A stretch of 5,658 nucleotides of DNA from Anaerolineae bacterium (GTDB taxonomy: Bacteria; Chloroflexota; Anaerolineae; 4572-78; NAK82): NCBI GenBank assembly GCA_030597485.1, contig JAUVRU010000175.1, positions 1-5,658 on the forward strand. The letters run 5' to 3'. Of this stretch, positions 1 through 5,611 are shown in pieces; the stretch's first letter is position 1, and each line of letters opens with the position of its first letter. Both the position numbers and the translations under genes were made by a program. Below the pieces are notes generated by a model, which saw only the letters and a list, made by a program, of their open reading frames with translations, searched no databases and had not been told where the DNA came from.

Positions 1-946
1 CGATGAGCAAGGCGACCAGGATGACCAAGCCAGTGATCGTCTGGATCCAGAAGGACGAAACCCGCATCAAGTTGAGCCCTGAATTGATTGCCGACAAGAG
101 CACAACACCTCCGAAAACTCCGATCATGCTTCCACGCCCGCCCTGCAGGCTGATGCCGCCGATGACCGCGGCCGCAAACACCCGAAAAATCATTCCTTCG
201 CCCAGGCCAGCCACGACGACTCCTAACCGACCGGCCAGCATCCAGCCGGCGAACGCTGCCAGAACGCCACTGATCAGGTACACGTGGCGCACCCGTTTAT
301 CAGGGTCAATGCCCGCCGCCAGTGCCGCGTCGCGGTTGCCACCCACTGCATACAAATCACGACCGAAAGGGCGGTACCTGGTCACAATTTGGGCGATGAC
401 GAACGCCGCGACGAGGGTGATGACTGGGATTGGAATTGGCCCAACTGCGTTGTGCCCCAAAGCTTTGAACGTCGCCGGAAGCTGGGCGACAGTCTGGCCC
501 TGGGTGAAACCGAGCATGATGCCTCTCAGGATGATGAGCATAGCCAACGTCACGATGAAGTTGTTCATCTTGGCCCGGGTGATGAGGGTACCGTTGATCC
601 AGCCGATACCCAGCCCGACAATCAGCATCAGCAACACGGCGATGAAGGGGTTGACATTCAGGCCACTGCCGTTTGCAATCCCGCCCGCCGGTGCCACCAG
701 CCAGGCACCCACCAGCGCAGTGAAACCGATTGTCGACTCGATCGAAAGGTCAAAATTGCCAGTCAGAAGCGTGAAGCTCAGGGCGATAGCGGCGATGCCC
801 AACACCGCGCCGTGCACGAGGATAGTGAAGATGTTGGTCGTAGTGAGGAATTTGTCGGTGAGGAGTGAGAACAACACAACCACACCTAACAAGAGAATCC
901 ATATCAGGTTGTCCAGCAGGATCGGAATGTATCTCCTCAGATTCAT
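1..946 (-). CDS. CUT2-family sugar ABC transporter permease (RbsC-like), partial
   Basis: Integral membrane subunit of a ribose/xylose/galactose-type importer. It would form the sugar channel and is probably a homodimer. I translated it directly from the minus strand: 315 codons are readable and the end lies beyond the left edge. Family landmarks in order are a hydrophobic first segment (about residues 14-30), the DLS motif at 66-68 after LLTGNF, the INGTLITRAK loop (117-126) followed by a membrane helix, the conserved cytoplasmic stretch GRDLYAVGGN..AA..AGI (195-213), and near the readable end VIGGISLQGGRGS and INSGLNL, as in RbsC. RbsC is about 320 residues, so probably only a short tail is missing. 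The ATG at 946-944 lies 7 nt after the ATPase stop, with a purine-rich GGAAGGGGG inside the end of the ATPase gene as ribosome-binding site, so translational coupling is likely. One oddity is DLSIES where relatives usually have DLS.GS. The sugar is unknown. Confidence 0.93.
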   Translation of the reverse strand, partial: MNLRRYIPILLDNLIWILLLGVVVLFSLLTDKFLTTTNIFTILVHGAVLGIAAIALSFTLLTGNFDLSIESTIGFTALVGAWLVAPAGGIANGSGLNVNPFIAVLLMLIVGLGIGWINGTLITRAKMNNFIVTLAMLIILRGIMLGFTQGQTVAQLPATFKALGHNAVGPIPIPVITLVAAFVIAQIVTRYRPFGRDLYAVGGNRDAALAAGIDPDKRVRHVYLISGVLAAFAGWMLAGRLGVVVAGLGEGMIFRVFAAAVIGGISLQGGRGSMIGVFGGVVLLSAINSGLNLMRVSSFWIQTITGLVILVALLI

Positions 947-953
947 CTCGCCA

Positions 954-2462
954 TCAGCCCCCTTCCACAGCCTGAAGGATGTTCTGTACGGTGGCATCCG
1001 AATCCCCCACCTGGAACTCAGCGGTAACCGCACCTTCGTACATCACCACGATGCGATCGCATACGTCCAATAACTCCCTGATTTCTTCGGAGATGAATGC
1101 CACCGCTACGCCCTGGCGTGACATCTGGTCTACGATTCTCATGATCTCGGTCTTCGCCTGGACGTCAACGCCTTGCGTCGGTTCATCCAACAGCAACAAC
1201 TTGGGCTCCGTACCAGCCAGCTTGGCGAAGACGACCTTCTGCTGATTCCCGCCACTCAGCAACTGGACCGGCTGCTGCAACCCGGGAGTGATGATGCCCA
1301 GCGTGTCGACATACCGCTCGGCGTGTGCCCGCTCTGCCCTCACTCTCAACACACCGAACACGTTCACCAACCTATTCAGTATGGGCAGCGTGATGTTCTC
1401 GAGCACTGACCGGATGCCTATAATACCCAGGCGCTGACGGTCGCGAGGCAAATAGGCCACACCTCTGTCAAAGGCCTGGTCAGGCATCTCAGCCAGGTAG
1501 GGCTCCCCTTCGAGCAGAACTTCACCTTCACCCAGAGGTTCCAGCCCAAACAAGCCACGCGCCAGCATGGCTTTGCCACAACCCTCCAATCCAGTCAAGC
1601 CAACGATCTCGCCAGCGTTGAACGCCAGATTGATTTCACTGTAGGCACCTGGCCGGCTAAGCCCATTGATTTCCAGGATGGGTCTACCATCGATTTCGAA
1701 CCGTTCACGCTTGAAACGCTCGAATTTGGCTCCGCTGATGAGGCGAATCAGTTCGGGCATGTCCAGTTCTGAGACTCGATAACCGCCTACCAGGCGGCCG
1801 TCCCGCAGCACGGTGACGGTGTCGCACAGCTCGAACACTTCTTCCAGGTAGTGTGAGATGTAGATGAACGCCACGCCTTGATCGCGCTGCCGGCGGACGA
1901 AGCTGAATAGCATGTCCACTTCGTTCTTGGGCAGAGGCGCCGTCGCTTCGTCCAGGATGATGACACGCGCCTGGGCGAACATCGCGTTGGCGATCTCTAT
2001 CATCTGTTGCTCAGCAACGCTCAAGCCCTCCACCTTCCTTCTGGGGTCGATCTCAAGACCGACTCGTTCCAGCAGCTCACCTGCCTCGCGGTACATCCCC
2101 CTCCAATCGACAAAACCAGCGCGGTCGGTGGGCACCTCGCCGCAGAAGAGGTTCTCAGCGATGCTCAGGCCTGGAACAAGCTGTGAATGCTGGTGCACGT
2201 AAGCGATCCCCACTTGCTTGGCCAGTCCAGTCGTCATGGTGTCGATGGGCTCATCACCCACCCGTATCTCGCCTTCATCGGGCTGATATATTCCGGTTAG
2301 GATGTTCATCAGCGTGGATTTCCCAGCGCCGTTCTTGCCGACCAGGCTGTGAATCTCGCCTGGTCGCAGCCGGAAACCCACACGGTCAAGTGCGCGCACA
2401 CCGGGGAACGTCTTGACGATGTCGCGCAGTTCCACCACGTAGGTATCTGTTGGTGTATCCAT
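954..2462 (-). CDS. CUT2-family sugar ABC transporter ATP-binding protein (RbsA/MglA-like, two ATPase domains)
   Basis: Cytoplasmic energy-coupling subunit of the importer, 502 residues, a normal length for RbsA/MglA. Domain 1 has Walker A GKNGAGKS (42-49), the Q-loop Q91, an LSVAEQQ signature (147-153), Walker B ending D171-E172, and H-loop H204 (YISH). Domain 2 has a degenerate Walker A GLEGCGKA (291-298), a canonical LSGGNQQK signature (402-409), Walker B LLLLDE (422-427) followed by PTQGVDV, and serine (S458) where the H-loop histidine would be, as is usual in this family. Oddities: domain 1 reads DEATAPL instead of DEPTxAL, and domain 2 has LPRDRQR where RbsA has SEDRKR. I chose the ATG at 2462 because the family homology begins within about 10 residues of it and a GAGAGAG purine stretch lies upstream. 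The frame stays open to 2681 but that part is not family-like. It follows the binding-protein gene by 127 nt and precedes the permease by 7 nt, consistent with one operon. Confidence 0.95.
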   Translation of the reverse strand: MDTPTDTYVVELRDIVKTFPGVRALDRVGFRLRPGEIHSLVGKNGAGKSTLMNILTGIYQPDEGEIRVGDEPIDTMTTGLAKQVGIAYVHQHSQLVPGLSIAENLFCGEVPTDRAGFVDWRGMYREAGELLERVGLEIDPRRKVEGLSVAEQQMIEIANAMFAQARVIILDEATAPLPKNEVDMLFSFVRRQRDQGVAFIYISHYLEEVFELCDTVTVLRDGRLVGGYRVSELDMPELIRLISGAKFERFKRERFEIDGRPILEINGLSRPGAYSEINLAFNAGEIVGLTGLEGCGKAMLARGLFGLEPLGEGEVLLEGEPYLAEMPDQAFDRGVAYLPRDRQRLGIIGIRSVLENITLPILNRLVNVFGVLRVRAERAHAERYVDTLGIITPGLQQPVQLLSGGNQQKVVFAKLAGTEPKLLLLDEPTQGVDVQAKTEIMRIVDQMSRQGVAVAFISEEIRELLDVCDRIVVMYEGAVTAEFQVGDSDATVQNILQAVEGG

Positions 2463-2495
2463 AGGCTTCACTCTCTCGAATACCTTGTCCGGGGT

Positions 2496-2545
2496 GGCCT
2501 GCCCCCCAGGCCGTCTTGACCGTTGGTCTGGCCTGGGGGCAGGCC
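2496..2545 (-). promoter_or_regulatory. Intergenic nested-palindrome stem-loop between binding-protein and ATPase genes
   Basis: Arm GGCCTGCCCCCCAGGCC (2496-2512) is complementary to GGCCTGGGGGCAGGCC (2530-2545) apart from one extra C, giving a GC-rich stem of about 16 bp around a 17-nt loop. Each arm is also self-complementary (GGCCTG...CAGGCC with a 4-5 nt loop), so two small hairpins can form instead of one large one. No T-run follows in the transcribed direction, so a classical intrinsic terminator is not supported. In importer operons a stable stem-loop after the binding-protein gene often protects the upstream mRNA from 3' decay or reduces read-through, so that binding protein exceeds ATPase and permease. 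That role is inferred from position. Confidence 0.65.
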
Positions 2546-2555
2546 TGATGGTGAT

Positions 2556-2576
2556 GGTTGGAAACGACGCCCAACC
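2556..2576 (-). promoter_or_regulatory. Small stem-loop just after the binding-protein stop
   Basis: GGTTGG (2556-2561) and CCAACC (2571-2576) form a perfect 6-bp stem with a 9-nt loop, starting 13 nt beyond the stop codon of the binding-protein gene. A further GGTTGG lies inside the coding end (2604-2609) and could compete for the same CCAACC arm. It is weaker than the neighbouring GC-rich structure and may be fortuitous, or it may extend the 3' protective structure. Confidence 0.3.
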
Positions 2577-2589
2577 GGTGGCTATGGGG

Positions 2590-3801
2590 CTATCCCAGTG
2601 TCTGGTTGGCCCACAGCCCTGGATCCTCGGTGTTCTCCTCCGTGACGGGTGTCGTGGACAGGAAGAGCTCCGGTGTGCCATCCTCGTTGACTATGATGTT
2701 GGCCGGTGACCACAGGGCGCCTTCCAGCACAACCTCGCCGGCCTCGATCGTCTCGCCGCCGACCACCACTCTCTCGACCCACTCAACGGCTTGGCGGCCG
2801 AAGTCGGGCACCGGCTGGTTGGATGACTCATCCTGCCAACCATCTCGAATGGCCCGGATGCCCGATGGGCTGCCGTCGACGGCGGTGAGGAAGATGTGGC
2901 CTTCTTCACCGCGCTGCACGAGGGCGTCGAATCGCTCAAGCACAGCCATGGTGCCCTCGACGTAAACCGCATCGGAGTGCATGTAGATGCCATCCAGGTC
3001 GGGGTTGGCATTGAGCACATCCTCCACAATCTGTACGCCCAGGGCAGCGTCCCAGTCACCCGGCTTGGTGATGACTTCAATGTCAGGGTACTCGTCGAGG
3101 ATGTCGTGGAAGCCGTCGCGGCGCAAGATGCCGACGTTCTGGCCCAGGTCGCCGGTGATCTCCAGGACCTTGCCCTTCGGCTCGCCGTACTTCTCGGTCA
3201 GCAGGTCGACCATAGCCTGGCCAGACTGCTGCCCGGCCAACCGGTTGTCCGACAGGATGGTCATGTCAATCTGGCAGCCCATGGGGGAGCGGTCAATGGT
3301 GAAGAACGGGATGCCGGCGTCCTTGGCCTTCTCAGCGGCGGCGCAGATGCCAGCGCTGTCCTGGGGAACGGTCACGATGGCATCCACCCCCAATGCGATG
3401 AAGTAATCGATATCGTCATTTTGCTGCTGCGGATCACCGTTAGCGTTGGTGGTGATCGCCTGCCAGCCCTTGGCCGCGGCCTGCCTCACCAGACCTTCCT
3501 GGATGTCGATCTGGCCGCCCACCAGTGAAGGTGCGGCGTAGCCGATGGTGATGGGGCCCTTGGCCTCAACCTCCACCTCCACCTCCACCTCCTTGGTGAC
3601 CACGACCTCTACTTCGACCACCTTCTCGACTTCAACTATTTTTTCTACCTCAACGGTGACTATCTTTTCGACCTCAACTACTTTTTCTACCTCAACAGTG
3701 ACTATCTTCTCAACGACCTCAGGCGTGGCCGGCGCTCCACATTGGGCAGCCGCCACCAGCAACGCGAACACAACGAACACGAACAAAAAACGCGCTTTCA
3801 T
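2590..3801 (-). CDS. Sugar ABC transporter substrate-binding lipoprotein (periplasmic-binding type I fold, RbsB-like)
   Basis: Extracytoplasmic solute-binding subunit of the importer, 403 residues. Residues 1-21 are a signal peptide (MKAR, a hydrophobic core, then AAAQC), and C21 is the likely lipid-anchored residue. Residues 29-79 are a Val/Glu/Lys heptad stalk. The binding fold starts at about 83 (ITIGYAAPSL). RbsB-like landmarks are the stretch around 118-130, VDAIVTVPQDS (139-149), FTIDRS (167-172, with D170 and R171 as likely ligand contacts), LEITGDLGQNVGILRRDGF (213-231), LDGIYMHSD (269-277) and VDGSPSGIRAI (308-318). The ATG at 3801 was chosen because it gives a lipoprotein signal directly and has a strong GGAGGGGAG ribosome-binding site. 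An in-frame start 14 codons upstream would bury the signal peptide. It is longer than RbsB (about 296 residues), mostly because of the stalk and a C-terminal extension. The ligand is not identifiable; a D-sugar, polyol or other small solute is possible. Confidence 0.94.
   Translation of the reverse strand: MKARFLFVFVVFALLVAAAQCGAPATPEVVEKIVTVEVEKVVEVEKIVTVEVEKIVEVEKVVEVEVVVTKEVEVEVEVEAKGPITIGYAAPSLVGGQIDIQEGLVRQAAAKGWQAITTNANGDPQQQNDDIDYFIALGVDAIVTVPQDSAGICAAAEKAKDAGIPFFTIDRSPMGCQIDMTILSDNRLAGQQSGQAMVDLLTEKYGEPKGKVLEITGDLGQNVGILRRDGFHDILDEYPDIEVITKPGDWDAALGVQIVEDVLNANPDLDGIYMHSDAVYVEGTMAVLERFDALVQRGEEGHIFLTAVDGSPSGIRAIRDGWQDESSNQPVPDFGRQAVEWVERVVVGGETIEAGEVVLEGALWSPANIIVNEDGTPELFLSTTPVTEENTEDPGLWANQTLG
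3565..3717 (-). repeat. In-frame repeats encoding the Val/Glu/Lys heptad stalk
   Basis: This segment of the binding-protein gene encodes residues 29-79, built from units such as VEKIVTVEVEK and VEVEKVV. At the DNA level two imperfect copies of a 42-bp unit (14 residues, two heptads) lie at 3632-3673 and 3674-3715 with about 37 of 42 positions identical. Next to them CTCCAC is repeated three times (3571-3588), encoding alternating Val-Glu. The product is strongly heptad-like with hydrophobic Val/Ile and charged Glu/Lys, suiting an extended or coiled-coil spacer that holds the binding domain away from the lipid anchor. Such stalks recur in Chloroflexota binding proteins, from general knowledge. 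The repeats could expand or contract by slippage without breaking the frame. Confidence 0.85.
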
Positions 3802-3805
3802 TGTT

Positions 3806-3814
3806 CTCCCCTCC
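3806..3814 (-). promoter_or_regulatory. Ribosome-binding site of the binding-protein gene
   Basis: GGAGGGGAG on the minus strand, with core GGAGG at 3814-3810, lies 8 nt from the ATG at 3801. It is the strongest Shine-Dalgarno match in the window and decides the start codon in favour of this ATG over the in-frame upstream one. It fits high expression of a binding protein. Confidence 0.85.
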
Positions 3815-3825
3815 AGTGAGTCTGG

Positions 3826-3849
3826 TGGCACGCGGAACAGCACGTGCCA
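3826..3849 (-). promoter_or_regulatory. Hairpin in the leader just upstream of the ribosome-binding site
   Basis: TGGCACG (3826-3832) pairs perfectly with CGTGCCA (3843-3849), giving a 7-bp stem with a 10-nt loop. It ends 11 nt before the Shine-Dalgarno sequence on the minus-strand transcript. It lacks a T-run, so it is not an intrinsic terminator. It could stabilise the 5' side of the message or influence initiation, but it may also be the end structure of the decayed gene upstream. The role is unproven. Confidence 0.4.
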
Positions 3850-3858
3850 TACGAATGG

Positions 3859-4240
3859 TCAACGAACGGACTGTTTTCGTATTCCTCTTTTATCAGTCAC
3901 CCCCTTCTGCTGTCGATAGGCAGCTGTGACGTGGCCCTCGGTCAGCAAGTCGCTAGTCATCACGTGTTCGGTGATCAGCATGTCAGTCAAGTGACTTTCC
4001 AGCGCCGCACCAACAGCCTGCCTTTTCTCAGGGTCGCCTGACACCCCGACGACCCTTTCAACACGCTCCAGCTGCCAGCATGGCCACGCCGCCGCACATA
4101 TGCACATCATTGGGCGCTGGTTCGCCTGAGTCACGGCTAGTGTGGAATTCTCGGCAACTCCATAATCGAACATGGGGACGGACCATTGGAGAAGATTGGC
4201 AATGCGATAACGGGATGAACATAGCAACCGCATCTGAGCA
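3859..4240 (-). pseudogene. Frameshifted remnant of a SorC-family transcriptional regulator (C-terminal sugar-binding domain)
   Basis: No single frame encodes a recognisable protein, but pieces in two alternating frames follow the order of the SorC-family C-terminal sugar-sensing domain (PF04198). The clearest piece (4074-3931) reads LERVERVVGVSGDPEKRQA, then AALESHLTDMLITEH. This matches the family ending 'V.GV.GG.EK..AI.AAL....I..LITDE..A..LL'. Just before it, in another frame (4132-4079), comes DSGEPAPND, matching the 'D..G.P....N' segment. Before that (4164-4135) GVAENSTLA matches the 'GAVG.I' segment, and 4240-4181 reads SDAVAMFIP...SSPMV. At least two frameshifts are needed and no N-terminal helix-turn-helix is visible. 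The most downstream frame stays open to a stop at 3859. SorC regulators commonly control adjacent sugar-uptake operons, so this may be the importer's former regulator. The family assignment is from memory of the motif pattern, with moderate confidence. Confidence 0.55.
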
Positions 4241-4318
4241 GTCAGACGAGAGAACCAGAAGATGGGCAGGCTTTGGGCACAACCGCTGAGTCGTATCACC
4301 ATTGCATACCCGGCAGTA

Positions 4319-4347
4319 ATCGTACGCAGAAACTCGGGTCTTGTCAA
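4319..4347 (-). promoter_or_regulatory. Second sigma-70-like promoter (P2) for the importer operon
   Basis: On the minus strand a perfect -35 TTGACA (4347-4342) is followed after exactly 17 nt by TACGAT (4324-4319), a 4 of 6 match to the -10 consensus. It lies 71 bp downstream of the stronger P1 and points towards the binding-protein gene. A GGGTATG element follows the -10 region, as it does at P1. The weak -10 makes activity less certain than for P1. Confidence 0.45.
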
Positions 4348-4360
4348 CCGTCCAGCGCAC

Positions 4361-4383
4361 GGTATGCGGTCATACCTCATACC
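4361..4383. promoter_or_regulatory. Operator-like CATACC/GGTATG half-site cluster at the P1 start point
   Basis: GGTATG (4361-4366) and CATACC (4371-4376) form a perfect inverted repeat with a 4-bp spacer, and a second CATACC follows in direct orientation at 4378-4383. The cluster covers roughly +1 to +23 of the transcript predicted from P1, a position where a bound repressor would block transcription. Another CATACC lies at 4305-4310 beside the predicted start of P2. The regulator is unknown; the decayed SorC-like gene downstream is one candidate for the original binder. Confidence 0.4.
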
Positions 4384-4389
4384 CACTAC

Positions 4390-4418
4390 AGTATATCATG
4401 CCGTTTGTCGTTTGTCAA
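4390..4418 (-). promoter_or_regulatory. Near-consensus sigma-70 promoter (P1) driving the importer operon
   Basis: On the minus strand a perfect -35 TTGACA (4418-4413) is separated by the optimal 17 nt from TATACT (4395-4390), which matches the -10 consensus at 5 of 6 positions. The TGA just upstream of the -10 adds an extended -10 element. Predicted transcription starts near 4383, leaving a leader of about 580 nt before the binding-protein gene. It is the best promoter match in the window. The 22-bp repeats end 23 bp upstream of its -35 and the half-site cluster lies immediately downstream. Confidence 0.75.
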
Positions 4419-4441
4419 TGGGTCTGGATTGAATGTGATTT

Positions 4442-4507
4442 AAAGTTCAAAAGTGAACCATTTAAAGATGAAAGGTGAACCGTTTACAGTTGAAAAGTGA
4501 ACCGGTC
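4442..4507. repeat. Three tandem 22-bp repeats (iteron-like; operator array or transposon end)
   Basis: Three contiguous 22-bp units lie at 4442-4463, 4464-4485 and 4486-4507. All share GTGAACC in the middle of the unit, preceded by an A-rich stretch and followed by TTT in the first two. A degenerate partial copy may precede them (about 4430-4441). Within the first unit GTTCA-AAAG-TGAAC is a perfect dyad, imperfect in the other two. There are no spacers. The 22-bp period is about two helical turns, so proteins bound to successive units would face the same side of DNA. Two readings are open: binding sites for a regulator of promoter P1, or the repeated transposase-binding end of an IS21-type element left as a scar. 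No transposase gene is visible here. Confidence 0.75.
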
Positions 4508-4571
4508 ATGGTAGAGTTCTTCCAAATCCATCACGCTTGAAATATCTTATACTGGCCAGCCTTCTGCGAGA

Positions 4572-5489
4572 TCACGCAGCAGACACCACCGGCTTCTGAT
4601 ACAACTCAAAGCGGATATTGTCCGGCCCCATGAAGTAGACCGCACGCGCTCCCCTGTTTACGCCGGCCGTCACCTCAGCCGGGGTACCAATAAACTGAAT
4701 TCCACGCTCGCTCAATGAAGCGTGTTCCGCCACGATGTCATCAACCAAAAAACACAGGTGTGCACTCGCTACGTTATTTATGGCCATATCTGCCAGCGGC
4801 CCGCTTGGCGTGCGGAATTCCCAGAGCTCAATGAACACCTCTGTCTCAGGAATCAGGAGTGTGGCTGCCCGGATATGATTGTCTTCCAGGTGAGCATGCT
4901 GCCGGATGTACACACTGTCGCTCTGGTACCTGGAGTTCTCTTCCAGGCCCAGCTGGTTACACAGGACGTCAATCGCCCTGTCCAGGTCGCTGACTGTAAG
5001 GCCGAAGTGGTGCATGCGAACCAGGCGACCAGGCCCATCCCGGTGTCCAGGGAGTTCAATCAACTCGAGCAACAGGCCATCGGGGTCCCGCAGGAAGGCA
5101 CCCTGTGCTTCACCCCACGGCCCGTCAACGAGCAAGTGAGGCTCTTCAGCACAGAATGAGGCACCGGCCTGTGACAGTCGGCAACAGGTCGCTGGCAGGT
5201 TGTCAACTTGCCAGCATTGATGGGGACTCCCGGTAATCCCGAAGCCGGTATGCGCCCGACCGCCTGCCGGCCTCACAAACTCAATGATCTCAAAGGGAAC
5301 ACCGCCACCTTCGATTCGAGCGAAGCCTATCTTGAGGCTGCATCCAGGAAAACCGGTTACCAACGCCACGTATGGCTGATCGGTCACCTGGCTTCTGATA
5401 TGCTCAATCCCAAGTGCCTCACCATAGAACCGCAAAGATTGCTCGAGATTGCCAACCGTGCAACCCGAGTGTGACACACCAGTAATCAC
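4572..5489 (-). CDS. Two-domain vicinal-oxygen-chelate (VOC) family protein, glyoxalase/extradiol dioxygenase fold
   Basis: Probable cytoplasmic metalloenzyme of 305 residues made of two tandem VOC domains (about 1-147 and 156-300). Domain 1 begins ITGVSHSGCTVGNLEQSLRFYGEALGI, typical of the fold, with candidate metal ligands H7, E70 (EIIEF), H90 and E142 (DPDGLLLELIE). Domain 2 begins MHHFGLTVSDLDRAIDVLCNQLGL, with candidates H161, E221 or E224 (IELWEF), H244 and E295 (GPDNIRFELYQKP). Both halves thus keep a possible His/Glu/His/Glu set, whereas two-domain extradiol dioxygenases usually keep metal ligands in only one half. The reaction and substrate are not identifiable; lyase, isomerase, epimerase and dioxygenase activities all occur in this superfamily. 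The GTG at 5489 is the start, supported by GGGAG at 5500-5496; the ATG just upstream is out of frame. No transmembrane segment or signal peptide is seen. The importer genes start 770 nt downstream, behind their own promoter. Confidence 0.88.
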   Translation of the reverse strand: MITGVSHSGCTVGNLEQSLRFYGEALGIEHIRSQVTDQPYVALVTGFPGCSLKIGFARIEGGGVPFEIIEFVRPAGGRAHTGFGITGSPHQCWQVDNLPATCCRLSQAGASFCAEEPHLLVDGPWGEAQGAFLRDPDGLLLELIELPGHRDGPGRLVRMHHFGLTVSDLDRAIDVLCNQLGLEENSRYQSDSVYIRQHAHLEDNHIRAATLLIPETEVFIELWEFRTPSGPLADMAINNVASAHLCFLVDDIVAEHASLSERGIQFIGTPAEVTAGVNRGARAVYFMGPDNIRFELYQKPVVSAA

Positions 5490-5590
5490 AGCTGACTCCC
5501 ATATGATGCTGTCACGCGGACTCCCGTCATTTCTCCGGCACCACTACATCGTGGAGGGGAACACCCCCAGACCCTGCACTTCGGGGCACC

Positions 5591-5611
5591 GGTTGCGCCT
5601 GAGGGCGCACC
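5591..5611. other. GC-rich hairpin upstream of the VOC gene, in otherwise unassigned sequence
   Basis: TGCGCC (5594-5599) and GGCGCA (5604-5609) form a 6-bp stem with a 4-nt loop, extendable by two GC pairs across a one-base bulge. No T-run follows on either strand, so it is at best a weak terminator of a gene lying to the right of the window, or a leader structure of the VOC message. The remaining sequence from 5490 to the window end shows no supportable gene and no convincing promoter. Confidence 0.3.

Noticed and set aside
3..1073. Long open frame on the plus strand opposite the permease and the end of the ATPase gene
   Set aside because: Its composition is low-complexity and it matches no family I know. 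The opposite strand encodes a clear RbsC-type permease and the ATPase C-terminus, so this is an antisense shadow.
2496..2545. Intrinsic terminator after the binding-protein gene
   Set aside because: The stem is strong but no T-run follows it in the transcribed direction. The downstream ATPase and permease belong to the same system and no good promoter was seen for them.
2463..2681. N-terminal extension of the ATPase frame up to 2681
   Set aside because: The extra 73 residues are Arg/Pro/Ser-rich, overlap the end of the binding-protein gene in another frame and cross the intergenic palindrome. Family homology begins right after the ATG at 2462.
3859..4386. A single 175-residue gene starting with GTG at 4386
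   Set aside because: Only its C-terminal part resembles a protein family; the matching upstream motifs lie in another frame. It is better explained as part of a frameshifted pseudogene.
4442..4507. CRISPR array
   Set aside because: The three 22-bp units abut directly with no spacers, the units differ from each other, and no cas gene is present.
4722..5159. Plus-strand open frame opposite the VOC gene
   Set aside because: No family resemblance. The minus strand carries two complete VOC domains over the same bases with a proper ribosome-binding site.
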